From NCBI GenBank assembly GCA_031216445.1, contig CM062219.1, positions 9,513,501 through 9,577,500 on the forward strand: DNA of 64,000 bases. The letters run 5' to 3'. The translations under genes and the position numbers were made by a program. Positions 1 through 11,360 of the stretch are shown here, piece after piece (position 1 is the first letter of the stretch; each line of letters opens with the position of its first letter). Source of the stretch: Lateolabrax maculatus (lineage: Eukaryota; Chordata; Actinopteri; Acropomatiformes; Lateolabracidae). Under the pieces are notes generated by a model, which saw nothing but the letters and a program-made list of their open reading frames with translations, was not told the DNA's origin and searched no databases.

Positions 1-1690
1 TGGATTTGCAATGTTGTCTGTGTTTTGTTTTTTTTTTTCCTACCAATCATTTCAGCCTTTAAAACAGTTTAAAAGAAGGAAAGACCCCTTACATACTGCA
101 ACTATTGCAGGACCTATAATCAATTAACAGAAAAGTGCTGTTCATAAAAGCATTTTATGAATTGTCAATTTTCCAGTGTGCAAGTAATATTTATATGCTA
201 AGCATTTGATACTTAATGCTAGATCAGAGTTAATGGTGTGCATTTAAAAAACATCAACCTGCACGGTGTACGCTGCACTTCTCATTGTGAAAATGCCACA
301 TTTCTTTCTCTGTTTGGCTGACAGGGAGCGGACATGTTTCACAGTTTAAAGAATCCCTCAGGTCCTGATACTTAACAAGCCATGTGGGAGCTAAGGCCCC
401 TTTTTACACCTCCCATTCCCATTTCCCTTCACGTAGCTGTTTTTTTTTTTTTTTCCATCATCCTCTCACCACCATCGCCTCAGTCACCAGCAGACACATC
501 TCTGAACACCACCATGAGCCCGCCGCATGTATCCACAACGAGCTCCCACAAACATTATTGTATTACAGTACATGGTGTCCCTTCAGGTTGCCCAGGCAGT
601 CGTGTTAGGAAAAGACCTCAGGGAGACGTGGAGAGAGCTAACAGGAGGGGTCTTGTGTGCTTCTTTTGGCCAAAATCATCTGTACTATCTTTAAAGAAGG
701 TGTGGCTGACCTGCTTGCGGTCTGTCATAAACACAGGAGTGTACATAACCAAGCTCGATGTGTGTGTAAATAAGAACCAGTATTAATAGTTTACCAGAGG
801 CAAAATGGTGAATGAACAATGCTAAAATCTAATTGACAAATGAAGGAGTTACCTCACTGAATGGTCTGATGAGTGTGAAAATTATGTGAATCATGTGTCT
901 GTGACCTTCACATTCACCCGATTTCAACCCACCTGAACACCTACAGTATAGATTATGGGTAGACTCTCAGCGCTCTCCATCCCCATCATAAAAACACTGT
1001 ATGAAGGAATATCTTTTTCTTCATTCCTCCAGTGGAGCTTCAGAGTCTTGCAGAATTCATGACAAGAAGAAATGATGCTGCACTGGGATGCCACAACACC
1101 TTACCAAGACACTTTATGTTGGTTTCCCTTTCATTCCTTGCTCATCTGTACGTGCACTGTTGTTTTTGAGGCAGTTCATGTGAAGTGTTTTGTTTCACCA
1201 CGAGAGTTTATAGAGATAGCAAACAAAATAGCAAAAATGTCCTGTCGGGATAGAGTACTTTATTAATCCTAACTCTAAATATGTAATAAATAAACAGCAT
1301 TCAATGAAAGTACTACAGTAAGGCAGAATATGCATCAGTGCAAGTCAAGTACAGATATGGCAAAAGCTGCACAGCAAGGTGTATAAATGTCCTTAGATAG
1401 ATAGTGCAAATGCATACTATATCTAAGCATTTTTGTGTTTGAGTCTAGTTTTGTGATCTGTTTGAATAGTACAGCTCCTGCACTTTCTTTTATTATTCTT
1501 CCATCCATGCATTCATTCAAATTTTCACTATCATGATAATAATTTGAATGCACTTTTAGTAGGGCATTGTAGTAGCAGTGTGACAATATGTTGCCTTTGT
1601 CGCTTACTTTAAATAAAGGATTAATAGAACAATATGCTTTTTAGCAGACCGGGTGAGTGTATAAACAGTGACCATCTGTAACAGCTGCAC
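1..1690. other. Upstream flank of surf4, no supported gene
   Basis: AT-rich sequence with short open frames only (the longest, 382-786, contains poly-Phe and Ser/Pro runs from a T tract and matches no family I know). AATAAA hexamers occur at 1285-1290 and 1612-1617, so part of this could be the 3' UTR of a gene left of the window, but no coding exon supports that. Confidence 0.5.
1234..1300 (-). repeat. Possible LINE 3' tail (minus orientation)
   Basis: Read on the minus strand the segment has GGATTAATAAAGTACTCTATC, then the sequence moves into unique DNA. AATAAAGTA followed by a CTAT-like tail is a common 3' end of teleost non-LTR retrotransposons. The match is short and the family cannot be named. 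Confidence 0.3.
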
Positions 1691-1997
1691 GGATTACCTG
1701 ACAGCGTGCAGCGTTTGGCAAGTTGGACGTGAACGTGCCTCGCAGGTCGCGGTGAAAGTGAACTGGCGGAGGGCACAAACCTGCGCTTGTTTACTCGTGC
1801 AAAAAAAAAAAGAAAGAAAAGCCGCAAAACAGCGCTGGGCGGCGGCGGCGGCGGCGTGAAGCCCCTGCACGGATCAGCATACGTGGCACACAGCGGCTGC
1901 AGTACCACGTAGGGGGGCTCCGTGTCGCTCGCACGTCGGAATCGCGGGGCATTGTGGGGCGGAGGCGGCCTTTTCTCTGCGTGCGGCCGATCGGGGG

Positions 1998-2030
1998 AGA
2001 AGAAGAAGAAGAAGAAGAAGAAAAAAAAAA
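1998..2030 (+). repeat. (AGA)n plus poly-A purine tract
   Basis: About eight AGA/GAA triplets run straight into a run of ten A. The tract lies about 140 bp upstream of the surf4 start codon, in the promoter or 5' leader. Confidence 0.9.
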
Positions 2031-2168
2031 TCTCCAAGTAAATAAGGCCACGGGGGGAGGAACAGCGCGAGCGCAGCCTGCGACAGAAAAAAAAAAACTC
2101 AACACATCAAAACTGTGTCGCGCCGCAGCCCCCTTCGCCATTAAAGACTCGTGGGTAAGACGGTAAAC

Positions 2169-2216
2169 ATGGGGCAGGAGGATCTCATGAACACGGCGGA
2201 AGACGTGGCGGACCAG
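2169..2216 (+). CDS. surf4: surf4 coding exon 1 (aa 1-16)
   Basis: Encodes MGQEDLMNTAEDVADQ, ending at donor CAG|gtaact in phase 0. The start matches the conserved MGQ N-terminus of vertebrate SURF4. Confidence 0.95.
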
Positions 2217-5200
2217 GTAACTTCGGGGTTTCTTCTTTTTTTTTTTTTTTTTAAATTTATTTTTCGCCCAGCACGGCAGTTGACGCCGGCCGCCGTTAGC
2301 ACGTTAGCTCCAGCTGCTAACGAGTTTGTCCGCCGGGGGGCTGAAGTAACGTCTCCCCGGGACGCCGCTCACACCGTCTCCTCCGCGTTTAATCTGACGT
2401 GACCTTGGCTCATCAACTTGTTTTTTTAATTTTTTTAATTTTTATTAATTTGTATGACAGCCTGGTTTTTTGGGGGGGGTGGGGGGGCCGCTGTCATGCG
2501 TCTCCAGGTGGATTTATTGGCGGCGTTACTGATCCGCGCTTGACAGCCGAGCCCTGGCCGACGTTAACAGGTGTACGTTTGGATGGCTGCTTCTTTACGC
2601 CAGCCTGTCGTCTGCTTTGTTAACAGTATCGTATTCAGTGCCGGCCATGCCAGACAGCATTGTGAAATCACCTAATTTAGCCCCCAGCCTCCACCCCCTC
2701 CATGTTATTGGCTTCGTATTGTGTTATAGCACCCTGGCATTAGTGGTGGCTTAGGGTGGTAGAGGATCTCCTAAGTTGGAGAAGTGTTTCTTGGACTGCA
2801 TGTGGCCTTTGACACCACACCGCAAACCCAAAACCTGGATGGGAAGCTCACTTTTTCTTTTTTCTTTTTTTTTACACATGCCACAGCTGCCTTTCTGCAG
2901 TTATTTCTGTCTTTCGGAGGGATTTTTTAACTGTGCTGGTGTGTGACTACAGGCAGTGCACTGATCTATAAGAGGTGAGCTGAGGTGTTAAGATCAGGTT
3001 TCAGGTCTGCCTGTGACCCGTGGTGCTGTGTGGACTGGAGGAAAGCCCCAGAGATATGGTTTTGTGTTTTTTTTTTTTTAGAGGCATGTATGCTTTTAGT
3101 TTAGTGCTGTGTGCTGGATTCATGGCCTCGTGTTGTTGCAGGACGGGACGGACTTAAATGTCGGCGATCTCCTCGGAGGAGTGCTGCCAAGTTGAAATAT
3201 CAGGTCACCGAGTCAGTTCTGTGCATCTTCATGGCAGCTGTGTTGACTGAACTGAACCCCACATCCCAAAGAACTGCACCACTTCCATAATCATATTAGC
3301 CCTGGTTGATTTATTCACTCCTATCACAGGTGCTGTCCGCTGTGTATTTGTAAAAGAACAACAACATGAGGGAAAGGGAACCTGAAATGCCTTGCTTTGT
3401 TTGCTTGGTAAGAACTCTGATAAGCCCATTTTAACGGCACATCTATCACTAAAGGGCCCTGAGCTAACATGCTGCTTACAGTTACTCTACAAAATGGTCT
3501 ATTTCTAGGCTGTTGCAGCAACCTCAGGCTTGCTCTAATTGGCTCCCACCCCGTCCATTCATGTTCCACATAGCAGTCGTAGTGGGAGTTGGTGGACGCT
3601 GATAGGCTGCCCAGATTTGACAGTGCTGATGTGGACTGCTGAGGAGGCGGGGCAGGTCCCTGCTCCCTTTACTGTGTCGCTGTAATATCTGAAGAGATAT
3701 CCATGAATTCAGTTTGAGAGCAGAATGTAGGGTAGTTTATCTTTTTGTTTCAACATGCAACTCCAGATAATACAACAGGGCATTTCGGGTTGTAGCAGGA
3801 AGGCACAATATTGTCTTGAGATTTGTGGACTACAACAGAACTTCCACCCTGCATGTTTTGCCTTCTTACACTTGAAATCAATTACAATTCATTGTGTTAA
3901 ATTCCAGTTATATGTTCAGTTAGTAAAACTTTTGTAGCTTTTGGTTTTTCTGATTGAGTAATTAACTTGAATAATCTGAAAGGGGGAAGACAACCATATG
4001 CTGTTTTCTGTACAGCCTCTTCTTTGATTTTTCTTTATAATACAATTTTATTGTTTTATAGAGAAAAGTAGGATACTGTTGTTGTTGTTGTACAGATTTT
4101 TATAAATAATCAGTATTAATGTTTAAATGGCGTCTATGTAAGAGAATACCTGACTAGTCTAAAAAATGGATACAATATTACTGAACACAGTAAAAACAGA
4201 CTCAAACTGATCTACATTTTGTTCTCTACATGCTTTGCATTTATTTACTAAAGCAAAGTAAAAACTTGCTCCACAGGTAGCACACCATCTGCCATAGCTT
4301 CAGGTACTGGCGTTGCTCTCAAGGGCATACACACGGTTTGGCAGTAGGATTTCTTTGTCATTTTCTTTCAAGCAAAGTCTATCCAAGGTAGCAATTCTGC
4401 TTTAAATTACTACTGTTTCAACATTCACTGTACTTGACAACTGCATTCAAATAACTAGTCGGTTAATTCCTATCCCTATAATTGACAATGTAAATAACAA
4501 TTACTGGTTGTCCCGATTATTTTTTTTCATTCATTATTTAGTAGCAGGTCTGAATATTATTGGGTTTTTTAAAAGTAGTCTTTAGGGGACTTTTAATTCA
4601 GTTGTATGATGTGTTTCTGCTTGGCGGCCCAGTAATGTTGTTTCTCAGTTTTGCTCAGAAAAGCTTCAGGAACCACATCCTTTGATTGTTGTTGTTCGTC
4701 TTCTTCTTTGATTTGCACTTCAAGTCAAGCTTTTTGTTGTCAATCATTTATTCTCTTCTTTCCCTCTGTCTTCCAGTTCCTGCGGGTAACAAAGCAGTAC
4801 CTGCCCCACCTGGCGCGTCTGTGTCTCATCAGCACCTTCCTGGAAGATGGCATCCGCATGTGGTTCCAGTGGAATGAGCAGAGAGACTACATCGAGGCTA
4901 CCTGGAGCTGTGGCTACTTCCTGGCTACGTGCTTTGTGCTGCTTAACCTTATAGGACAGCTGGGTAAGTGAATCGAAATAATAATAATATGAGAAACACA
5001 AATAATTTTTCAATTGCAAAACCAGGGCGTCCATGGTAGCTCACTGGTTAGAACACATACTACTGAGACTGAGTCCTTATAGAAGCGGCCCGGGCCCTGT
5101 GCTGCAGGTCATCCCCTCTCTCTCCCTGATTTTCTTGTCTCTCTATCAATAAAAAAGCAGTAAAATGCCCCAAAAAATAGTTTAAAAAATGACAAAACCC

Positions 5201-8200
5201 ATTAACAGAAGAAACACTAGAATCCAATGAAGTCTGTTTACGACAAAAAAGAAGCCACTGACTCAGCTTGCCATGTTTCCTCGGGCAGGGGGGGTCCAGA
5301 GCCTCGGGGCTCTTATTTCAAAAGCTCTGTCCCCCTTAGTCTTCAGACGAGAGTCTGGAACAGATCAAATTCCCCTGCCAGAGGTAGATATACTGAGGAG
5401 TTAGATCATGTAGTGTCTTGTAAGTAAATAAAAGGTCAATTGGCTTAAGGGGACATACAACTGTGTGTTGTCAACACAACAAACACCATTTCTACGAACA
5501 ATATTACCTAATGGAGCATATAAAATTAGTCCCAAAATTGACCATTGAGGTTCCTTTATGCTTGACCGTAGCAAATAAGGACACATGGTTGTTAATGGAC
5601 ACGCTGAATTTTCTGTCTGAAAGTTTGGAGGGGTTTGGATTTACTAGTTGATCTTAGTCTTCAATAAAAACCTGGGATTATGCTGATTTTCTGGTATGAT
5701 ATTTGAAAAGTACCATGTACTTATGTCTTTTACCATTATGTTATAATTAAACAGAAGCTCCTTCATAGCCACATAGTGGACCTGAAAACCGGTATTCTTC
5801 ATCCTCCACTCATCCTTCCTGCACTCTATTTTTACAGCTTTGAGTGCGTTCATTTATCCAAGGTTGCAGTTTACAATTAGTTTCAATCCTATTTTTGGTG
5901 GAGCAAGTCTATCTAAAGTTGAAGAGCATAGATAATTAAAGCAGTTAACTAGGTAATTGAGATGGGGAGTTTTCAGAATTTACGTTGTGTAGTGGCTGAA
6001 AAGTGCACAAAATATACGGGCGCCTTTCATTAAGAGTGCGAGTGCACATAGCATGAAGTGGGGCATAAGTCCTGGAGTATTGGATGGGTCATCAATGTGA
6101 ATGTTAAAATCATCACAGAGAACAACCTTGTCATAATTTATCACAACACTAGATAACAAATTAGAGAACTGATGAAAATCAACAAATTGATTTCAGGGGA
6201 CAGTTAATCAAAAACACAAGGTTGTGAACCATTGCTTAATCATTAGCACCTCCAAAGGAGGTAAACTCATGGGCAGATGTTTGGTTACATTTGATTTTTT
6301 GTTTTGTTTTGCACGCTCACTAGGCCACCCCCACGTCCACAACTCTTATGTTGGCTTAAACAATCATAGGGCGGAGGACACAGCTCAGTGAGGTGACTGC
6401 TGTCATTGGGATGTAACCAAGACTCTGTTAAAAACATTAAATCAAGGTTTGCCAACAAAATCAAGTCATTTTTAACAAAAGCTTTAAAGGAGAGGGACCT
6501 CACATTAAAAATTGCAGACTGAATCTTAACCAGATTATTTTCTTTCTGTGTACATGCGCATTTCGTTTAACAGATCTATGAGTAATAATCACAGGAACAA
6601 TACTAGGAACTGCCTTAGAGAGGGAAGGACTCGCCCAGCTTCAGTCACTTGCAGTGGATTTTAGAGTAAGCTGCATGTTCATGGCCATTAAAAGGGGTCC
6701 TGTTGAGGTGAAACCTGTGTCGTGTAAAGAAAGTAGGTCTGTTAGAGTCTTGTGAAATTGTGCAAATAAGGTATACCCAGAGAGCAGCAGTGTCCCTTCA
6801 GCCAGATATGAAGCTGGCGTACCCGGCTGTCATCAGTATAAATATGGAAATTCATTAGCATCAATTTGAAACTTTGGAACTGATTCATGATCCATGGCAA
6901 ATAGTTTAAATGTATTAAACTTGTGCTCAATGCGTTTCAGCCAAATTGTGTTTCAGTTTGCAGAAAGTTGTGCAATAAATACAAACACCGTGAACTTCAC
7001 TTGGGTTATAAAACCATCTTGGTGATAAGAGCAGTCCGGGGAGACTGACAGGACTTGTTGAAGGAAGCCAAGAGGCAGCCCACTTGTCAACGAATCAGTA
7101 TTGCAGTGATATCAAAATGCATCCCTGAGCTCCTTGAACTTTGTAGCAGATCGGCTGTATGCGCAGAAGTTAGCACACTGCACACTGATGAGTGCATCAC
7201 CCAAAACAGCAGAGGACAGAGTACATGTCAAGTACATGTCAGGTCAAGAACCAGAATATGAAGCTAGTGCAGTGATCTACTGTAATCACTAAAGCGTGAC
7301 ATGATAATTTCTTTCCTGGGAGTAATGTGGTTTCTGCTGAGACATGCTGAAGCAAACAGTATGGTTAGTATGGTATGGTAAAACAGAGTTTTAGGCATAA
7401 ACAGTATGAATTATGAACCTATCCTCCTGACACATGTTTTTCCTATCAAATTAAATTGTCATAAGTCTAAGCTCTTGTGGCAGATAAAGCAGCACCCCCT
7501 ACTCTTATTGGTCTGAAACTATAAACTGTACTCTGCAAAAAAACTGAATATGTTGATGTGGACTAGCAAGTGAAATTTGTTGTTTTACTCAAATGAATTT
7601 GCCTAACTGGCCTTAAAAGAAATAATAGTAATAATAATTATGATTAGTTCAGGTAACCTAGCAAATTATAGCTCATTGTAAAGAAGAAAATGGAAAATAA
7701 AACAAAGTGTGTTAAAGCCATAATGACCATAACGTTTCTTTAATATCTTTGCTTTATTTTTTGTTATCCACAGGTGGTTGTGTCCTCATCCTCAGTAGAA
7801 ATTTTGTACAGTATGCATGCTTTGGACTGTTTGGCATCATAGCGCTACAGGTGAGAACAGCTATACAATTATTATTATATTTTGAATGTACACAAGCGAT
7901 GTGTCTTTGTATCTGATCTGGAATGTCTTTTTTTCCCCCACCAGACGGTTGCATACAGCATTTTATGGGACCTTAAATTTTTGATGAGGTAAGTTCCATA
8001 GTACAAGTACAATAACCTCAGTAAACCACTTAAGAGCAATTATATGCTTATTGGAATATTCATATCAGATTGCACCAATTTACCAACTACCAAACATAAT
8101 CGGCCATCAGTGACTTCAATTGCCTGATTCAAGTATGAGGCAGTTTACAGTAGTCTGAAGCAGAATATTGTTTGCAAATGCTTGTTGTTAATCTCACACT

Positions 8201-10260
8201 GACAGGTGGTTTCTGACTAGTTAAATCAATTAGAAAGCATGTAGTGCTTTTACTGCAAACTCTGAGTTGATTGTAGTGGTAGTGAATGAGAATCTCACTA
8301 GTCAAGCAGACACCAACAATTATTCTAATTACTGTGGACAACGTTCAAACACCAACAGGCCAGATGAATCATCCACCATCAGAGAAATCCGTTCAATACA
8401 GTGCTGTATTTGAGTTTCTCTGTTTCTGCATTCTGTGTAGTTTTAGTTCATGCGCTGCTGGTTGTTCGTATAAAGTCGAGGTAAACTGTAGTGCTGAAAG
8501 AAGAAGTTGTGCATTCAATGAAGATAAAAGATGCCAATTTGGATTACTTATAATTCATTTAAATACTCCAAATGCCAGATTCCAAAAACAAAAGCAGTTG
8601 TGTTGATTGGCCTTTGTAATTTTATGCCATTCAATAGATCAAATGAGTTAGTGGGTTGTTAAAAAAATAAACTGATTAGTTTATATTGAAAAGAACACAA
8701 CAAACCCCTTGACTTCTTGCATTAAAATGCATTTTGAGTGATTGGATTGCATCAGATAGTGTTTCACAATATGAAACTAGACGCATTAAGGACGGATTGT
8801 GATCCAGCCTGCCAAGCCAACTCCAGAGGTGGTCAGGGACACATTATGACCACATTGAACACAAGGGTAAATGCTATTGCTTTTTCAATCCACATACCAC
8901 ATACCACAACTGCGCGGGCGGAACTTTGTCAGTTGTTGTTGTTCTGTTTGGTTGTTTGAGCTGGACAGAGCGATCGCATCTCAATTGGATCACAGTGTAA
9001 ATACTGGAGACACATATTAATACCAGATGTAAATGTAATCAAGTTAAATCATATCTAGATACAATCAGGATACCAGATGCATTGTAATGCAAGGTGTAAA
9101 GGGGATGATAGATGCAACCATAGTAAACAGCCTCATTTCAGTCAGTAATGACATCATGATCCGCTGATTACAATTTGGTAATTCAAACCAGCCTCAGCAA
9201 ATCTGATTGAACTGTATGCACTCTGTATTCCAGACATGTTTCTGCTTGTCTGACTGCCGGTCTGACAGGCACTATCCAAACATAACCACCCTCTCTCCTC
9301 TCCCAGAAACCTCGCCCTCGGAGGTGGTCTGCTCCTGCTGCTGGCTGAGTCTCGTTCGGAAGGAAAGAGCATGTTTGCTGGAGTCCCCTCCATGGGAGAG
9401 AGTTCGCCAAAGCAGTACATGCAGCTGGGTGGCCGAGTACTGCTCGTGCTCATGTTCATGACTCTGCTGCACTTTGACTCCAACTTCTTCTCTGTGAGTG
9501 CTGACAACAACAACAACACCCCTCATTTAACCCAGATGGATATTTCCTCATTAAGTTAAGACCAATACTACATCACCACATGCTTAGAGATAAAATCTAA
9601 AGCAAAAAGAGTTTGACTTTCCTCCCGTGAGTTAGATGGAGCTCGATGCCACTCTCATGTCTGTACGCTAAATATGAGGCTAGAGCCAGCAGCTGGATAC
9701 CTTAGAATAAAGACTGGAAGCAGGGAAAAACAGCTAGCCTGGTTGTGTCCGAAGGTAACAAAATCCACCTTACTAATACCTTTAAAGCTCACTAATTAAC
9801 ACGGTATGTATGATGTGGGCATAGGGGCATGTCTGTCCGCTACTGCTACTAGGAGTCTGTTTATCAAAGCGTATTACAACATTTCAGCTGTTGAAATGAA
9901 TTTGCAGACTGAAACTTGTCTGTCAGTAGGCCACCTGTGAGGTGATGACCGCTCACTGTAAAATGCAAATCTTTAACGTGCACTCTTCCACAGATCCTGC
10001 AGAACATGGTCGGGACCGCCCTCATCATCCTGGTGGCCATCGGCTTCAAAACCAAGCTAGCGGCGTTGACCCTCGTCGTGTGGCTCCTGGCTATCAATGT
10101 CTACTTCAACGCTTTCTGGACCATCCCTGCCTACAAGCCCATGCACGACTTCCTCAAGTATGACTTCTTCCAGACCACCTCGGTCATCGGCGGTCTGCTG
10201 TTGGTGGTGGCACTGGGACCTGGCGGAGTGTCCATGGATGAGAAAAAGAAAGAGTGGTAG
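2169..10260 (+). CDS. surf4: Surfeit locus protein 4, ER cargo receptor (6 coding exons, complete)
   Basis: Join 2169-2216, 4777-4963, 7774-7850, 7945-7988, 9307-9493, 9994-10260: 810 nt, 269 residues plus TAG, the same length as human SURF4. SURF4 is a polytopic membrane protein that cycles between ER, ERGIC and Golgi, recruits soluble cargo into COPII carriers and helps keep ERGIC/Golgi structure. The protein starts MGQEDLMNTAEDVADQ and ends MDEKKKEW. The last four residues, KKEW, are a KKxx dilysine COPI retrieval signal. The hydrophobic segments expected for the family are seen, for example GLLLLLAES, RVLLVLMFMTLL and IGGLLLVVALGPGG. All introns are GT-AG and the phases close exactly. A GTG-led extension in frame from 2151 has no ATG, so 2169 is the start. 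Teleosts may carry a second surf4-like paralogue, so the copy name (surf4 or surf4l) is uncertain. The family call is secure. Confidence 0.97.
2217..4776 (+). other. surf4 intron 1
   Basis: 2.56 kb phase-0 intron. The first 200 bp are still CpG-rich. It has T tracts near 2234-2252 and 3066-3080 and a GTT run near 4079-4090. I see no gene or repeat family that I can name. Confidence 0.85.
4777..4963 (+). CDS. surf4: surf4 coding exon 2 (aa 17-78)
   Basis: Acceptor ttccag|TTCCTGCGG, donor CTGG|gtaagtg. Carries FLRVTKQYLPHLARLCLIST, then the WFQWNEQRDYIEATW segment typical of the family. Confidence 0.96.
5026..5177 (+). repeat. tRNA-derived SINE in surf4 intron 2
   Basis: The head has a pol III A-box-like sequence, TGGTAGCTCACTGG (about 5034-5047). 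The B-box region is truncated after GCGGCCCGGG. The body is the C/T-rich CATCCCCTCTCTCTCC, and the tail is CTCTATCAATAAA followed by AATGCCCC. The same tail recurs near 37,235 and 62,340. I recognise it as a common percomorph tRNA-SINE but cannot give a library name. Confidence 0.75.
5190..5395 (-). repeat. Probable 3' part of the adjacent L2-like LINE
   Basis: This stretch lies downstream, on the minus strand, of the LINE coding relic and resembles the untranslated tail of such elements. I cannot align it with confidence, so the boundary is a guess. Confidence 0.3.
5395..6540 (-). mobile_element. Decayed L2-like LINE with endonuclease and reverse transcriptase fragments
   Basis: On the minus strand, in the expected order, are four pieces of a non-LTR retrotransposon ORF2. 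At 6503-6285 is the N-terminal AP-type endonuclease, with MFLTESWLHPND and GRGGGL. Near 6115-6072 is an endonuclease DFNIHIDDPSN motif (normally GDFN). At 5853-5644 is the linker before the reverse transcriptase (RMKNTGFQVHY, STWYFSNIIPENQHNPR). At 5586-5401 is a reverse transcriptase piece with SILGLILYAPLGNI and a decayed YADD box before TQLYVPL. Frames are broken and about half of the expected ORF is missing, so it is dead. Clade L2/CR1-like is my inference from these motifs. Confidence 0.75.
6541..7773 (+). other. Remainder of surf4 intron 2
   Basis: No exon or named repeat seen. The part up to about 6,950 may be further decayed LINE sequence. A duplicated GTACATGTCA lies near 7,220-7,242. 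The 3' end is a normal tract and acceptor, ttatccacag. Confidence 0.6.
7774..7850 (+). CDS. surf4: surf4 coding exon 3 (aa 79-104)
   Basis: Encodes the end of codon 79, then GCVLILSRNFVQYACFGLF and GIIALQ, close to identical to other vertebrate SURF4 proteins. Donor CAG|gtgaga. A short intron of 94 bp follows. Confidence 0.96.
7945..7988 (+). CDS. surf4: surf4 coding exon 4 (aa 105-118)
   Basis: Small 44-nt exon encoding TVAYSILWDLKFLM plus two bases of an Arg codon that is completed in exon 5. Acceptor ccaccag, donor AG|gtaagt. Confidence 0.96.
7989..9306 (+). other. surf4 intron 4
   Basis: 1.3 kb with no recognised gene. The open frame at 8286-8606 has no family resemblance and no coding neighbours in phase, so it is not called. 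Confidence 0.8.
9307..9493 (+). CDS. surf4: surf4 coding exon 5 (aa 119-181)
   Basis: Encodes RNLALGGGLLLLLAESRSEG, then MFAGVPSMGESSPKQYMQLG and the hydrophobic RVLLVLMFMTLLHFDSNFFS. Acceptor ctcccag, donor TCT|gtgagt, phase 0 at its end. Confidence 0.97.
9611..9809 (+). repeat. Teleost foldback-type repeat, copy A (surf4 intron 5)
   Basis: Contains GAGTTAGATGG, CCACTCTCATGTCTGTACGC, TAAATATGAGGCTAGAGCC, AAGACTGGAAGCAGG and CTCACTAATTAACACGGTAT. The same order is met in inverted form near 40,330 and in rearranged form near 44,400. I know this as a very abundant percomorph repeat of uncertain class, probably a non-autonomous foldback DNA element. Confidence 0.7.
9994..10260 (+). CDS. surf4: surf4 coding exon 6 and stop (aa 182-269)
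   Basis: Starts ILQNMVGTALIILVAIGFKT and ends GPGGVSMDEKKKEW, then TAG. It carries the last membrane segments and the cytosolic KKEW retrieval signal. Confidence 0.98.
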   Translation: MLQNMVGTALIILVAIGFKTKLAALTLVVWLLAINVYFNAFWTIPAYKPMHDFLKYDFFQTTSVIGGLLLVVALGPGGVSMDEKKKEW

Positions 10261-10543
10261 ACAAGGGGGCTTAAGATAAGAGGATTGCACAGCACCACTA
10301 ACTTCCCCCACTGACCAGGACACAAAAACTCTCCCTCTCCTCCAGGTCCCTCCACCATGGTACAGTTACTTCTAGTTATTTTTTATTTGGCCAAATCCAC
10401 AGACACCACCTCACCCATGTATGGACATTTTTTATATTTTCCTCCAAACTGCTGTTTTTGGTTTTTAGTTGAAGATATATAATGCCCAATTTTTTTCTAA
10501 ACCCTTCTCGTATGTCCTCTTTTTTTTTTTCCATGACAACAAG

Positions 10544-10549
10544 AATAAA
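10544..10549 (+). promoter_or_regulatory. Candidate proximal poly(A) signal, surf4
   Basis: AATAAA about 285 nt after the stop codon. Whether it is used cannot be judged from sequence. Confidence 0.4.
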
Positions 10550-11333
10550 AAAAGCCTGTGTATTTCGAAGTGCAAGGTTAAGAACTAATGGATAAGTGGA
10601 CGAAAACATTTATTTGTTCTGTGTGAAGAGAGAATGAAAATAATTTATTGTATTTTATGGGTGTTAGGCCATGAATTATAATAGATTAACGTTCATGTTT
10701 TGCAAATTGGATCAAGTGCAGGAGTTTGGGTTCCCCCCATGGATGCTGATCTTTTTCTGCCGTTGGATCTTGGGGTGTCTGAGACTTACTCGCCATATCG
10801 ATCCTGAGAACTTGGGCACTGATTTGACAGCAACTCGTCTTGACTCTCCAGGTTTCATCTCCCCTCTTGTGTTTTTTTTCCTCAGACAGTCTAGCCTTTC
10901 AATACATCTGCACTCAATCTCAACTGACTCTTGTTCATGGGAAGTCGAATCCGGGCAGGGACGTGTACATTGTATACAAAGTGGTGGATTGCAGTCGTGC
11001 TCGATTGAAAGTTTCAACACATTTGTTAGCTCCAGGACTTTTCATTGGGCACTTTGTACTGTACGTCTTTGGCATATGCCTAACTAGTGAACTGTAAATG
11101 ATCGGGGATAATGGGGGGGAGGCTCAACGTTTGTGAAACACCATATTCTGCGATCTAGAAAAGCAAAGAGGACTAAGCAGAGTCACTAGCCACCTGGACT
11201 TTGTCTTTGCTCAGTGTTTTTTGCCCTGTGTAAGAAAATTAAAAAAAAAAAAAAATTCAGTGTATTGATTTTCAGAAGTTTATATTGTATTTTTGATCAT
11301 TTGTTTTTTGATTTTGGAAGTTCATGGCGAAGA

Positions 11334-11339
11334 AATAAA
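11334..11339 (+). promoter_or_regulatory. Candidate distal poly(A) signal, surf4
   Basis: AATAAA about 1,075 nt after the stop, followed closely by an A-rich stretch. A 3' UTR of about 1 kb or more is usual for SURF4. Confidence 0.5.
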
Positions 11340-11360
11340 AATTAAAAAACATAAAGTCAC

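Larger units (their letters stand above)
1690..2400 (+). promoter_or_regulatory. surf4 CpG-island promoter and 5' UTR region
   Basis: CpG-rich sequence surrounds the first coding exon of surf4. It has a GC box (GGGGCGGAGG near 1956-1966), a GGC triplet run near 1840-1855 and no convincing TATA box. This is the usual TATA-less housekeeping promoter layout. The transcription start cannot be placed exactly; most likely it lies between about 1,850 and 2,120. Confidence 0.65.
10261..11360 (+). other. surf4 3' UTR
   Basis: Noncoding sequence after the TAG with T-rich and A-rich tracts. It probably ends just after the AATAAA at 11334-11339, giving about 1.1 kb. A shorter form could end after the AATAAA at 10544-10549. 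Open frames inside (for example 10671-11087) have no family resemblance. Confidence 0.65.

Noticed and set aside
382..786. 134-codon open frame left of surf4
   Set aside because: Poly-Phe from a T tract and Ser/Pro-rich sequence; no family match or splice support.
2151..2168. N-terminal extension of surf4
   Set aside because: The upstream frame begins with GTG, not ATG, and the conserved family N-terminus starts at 2169.
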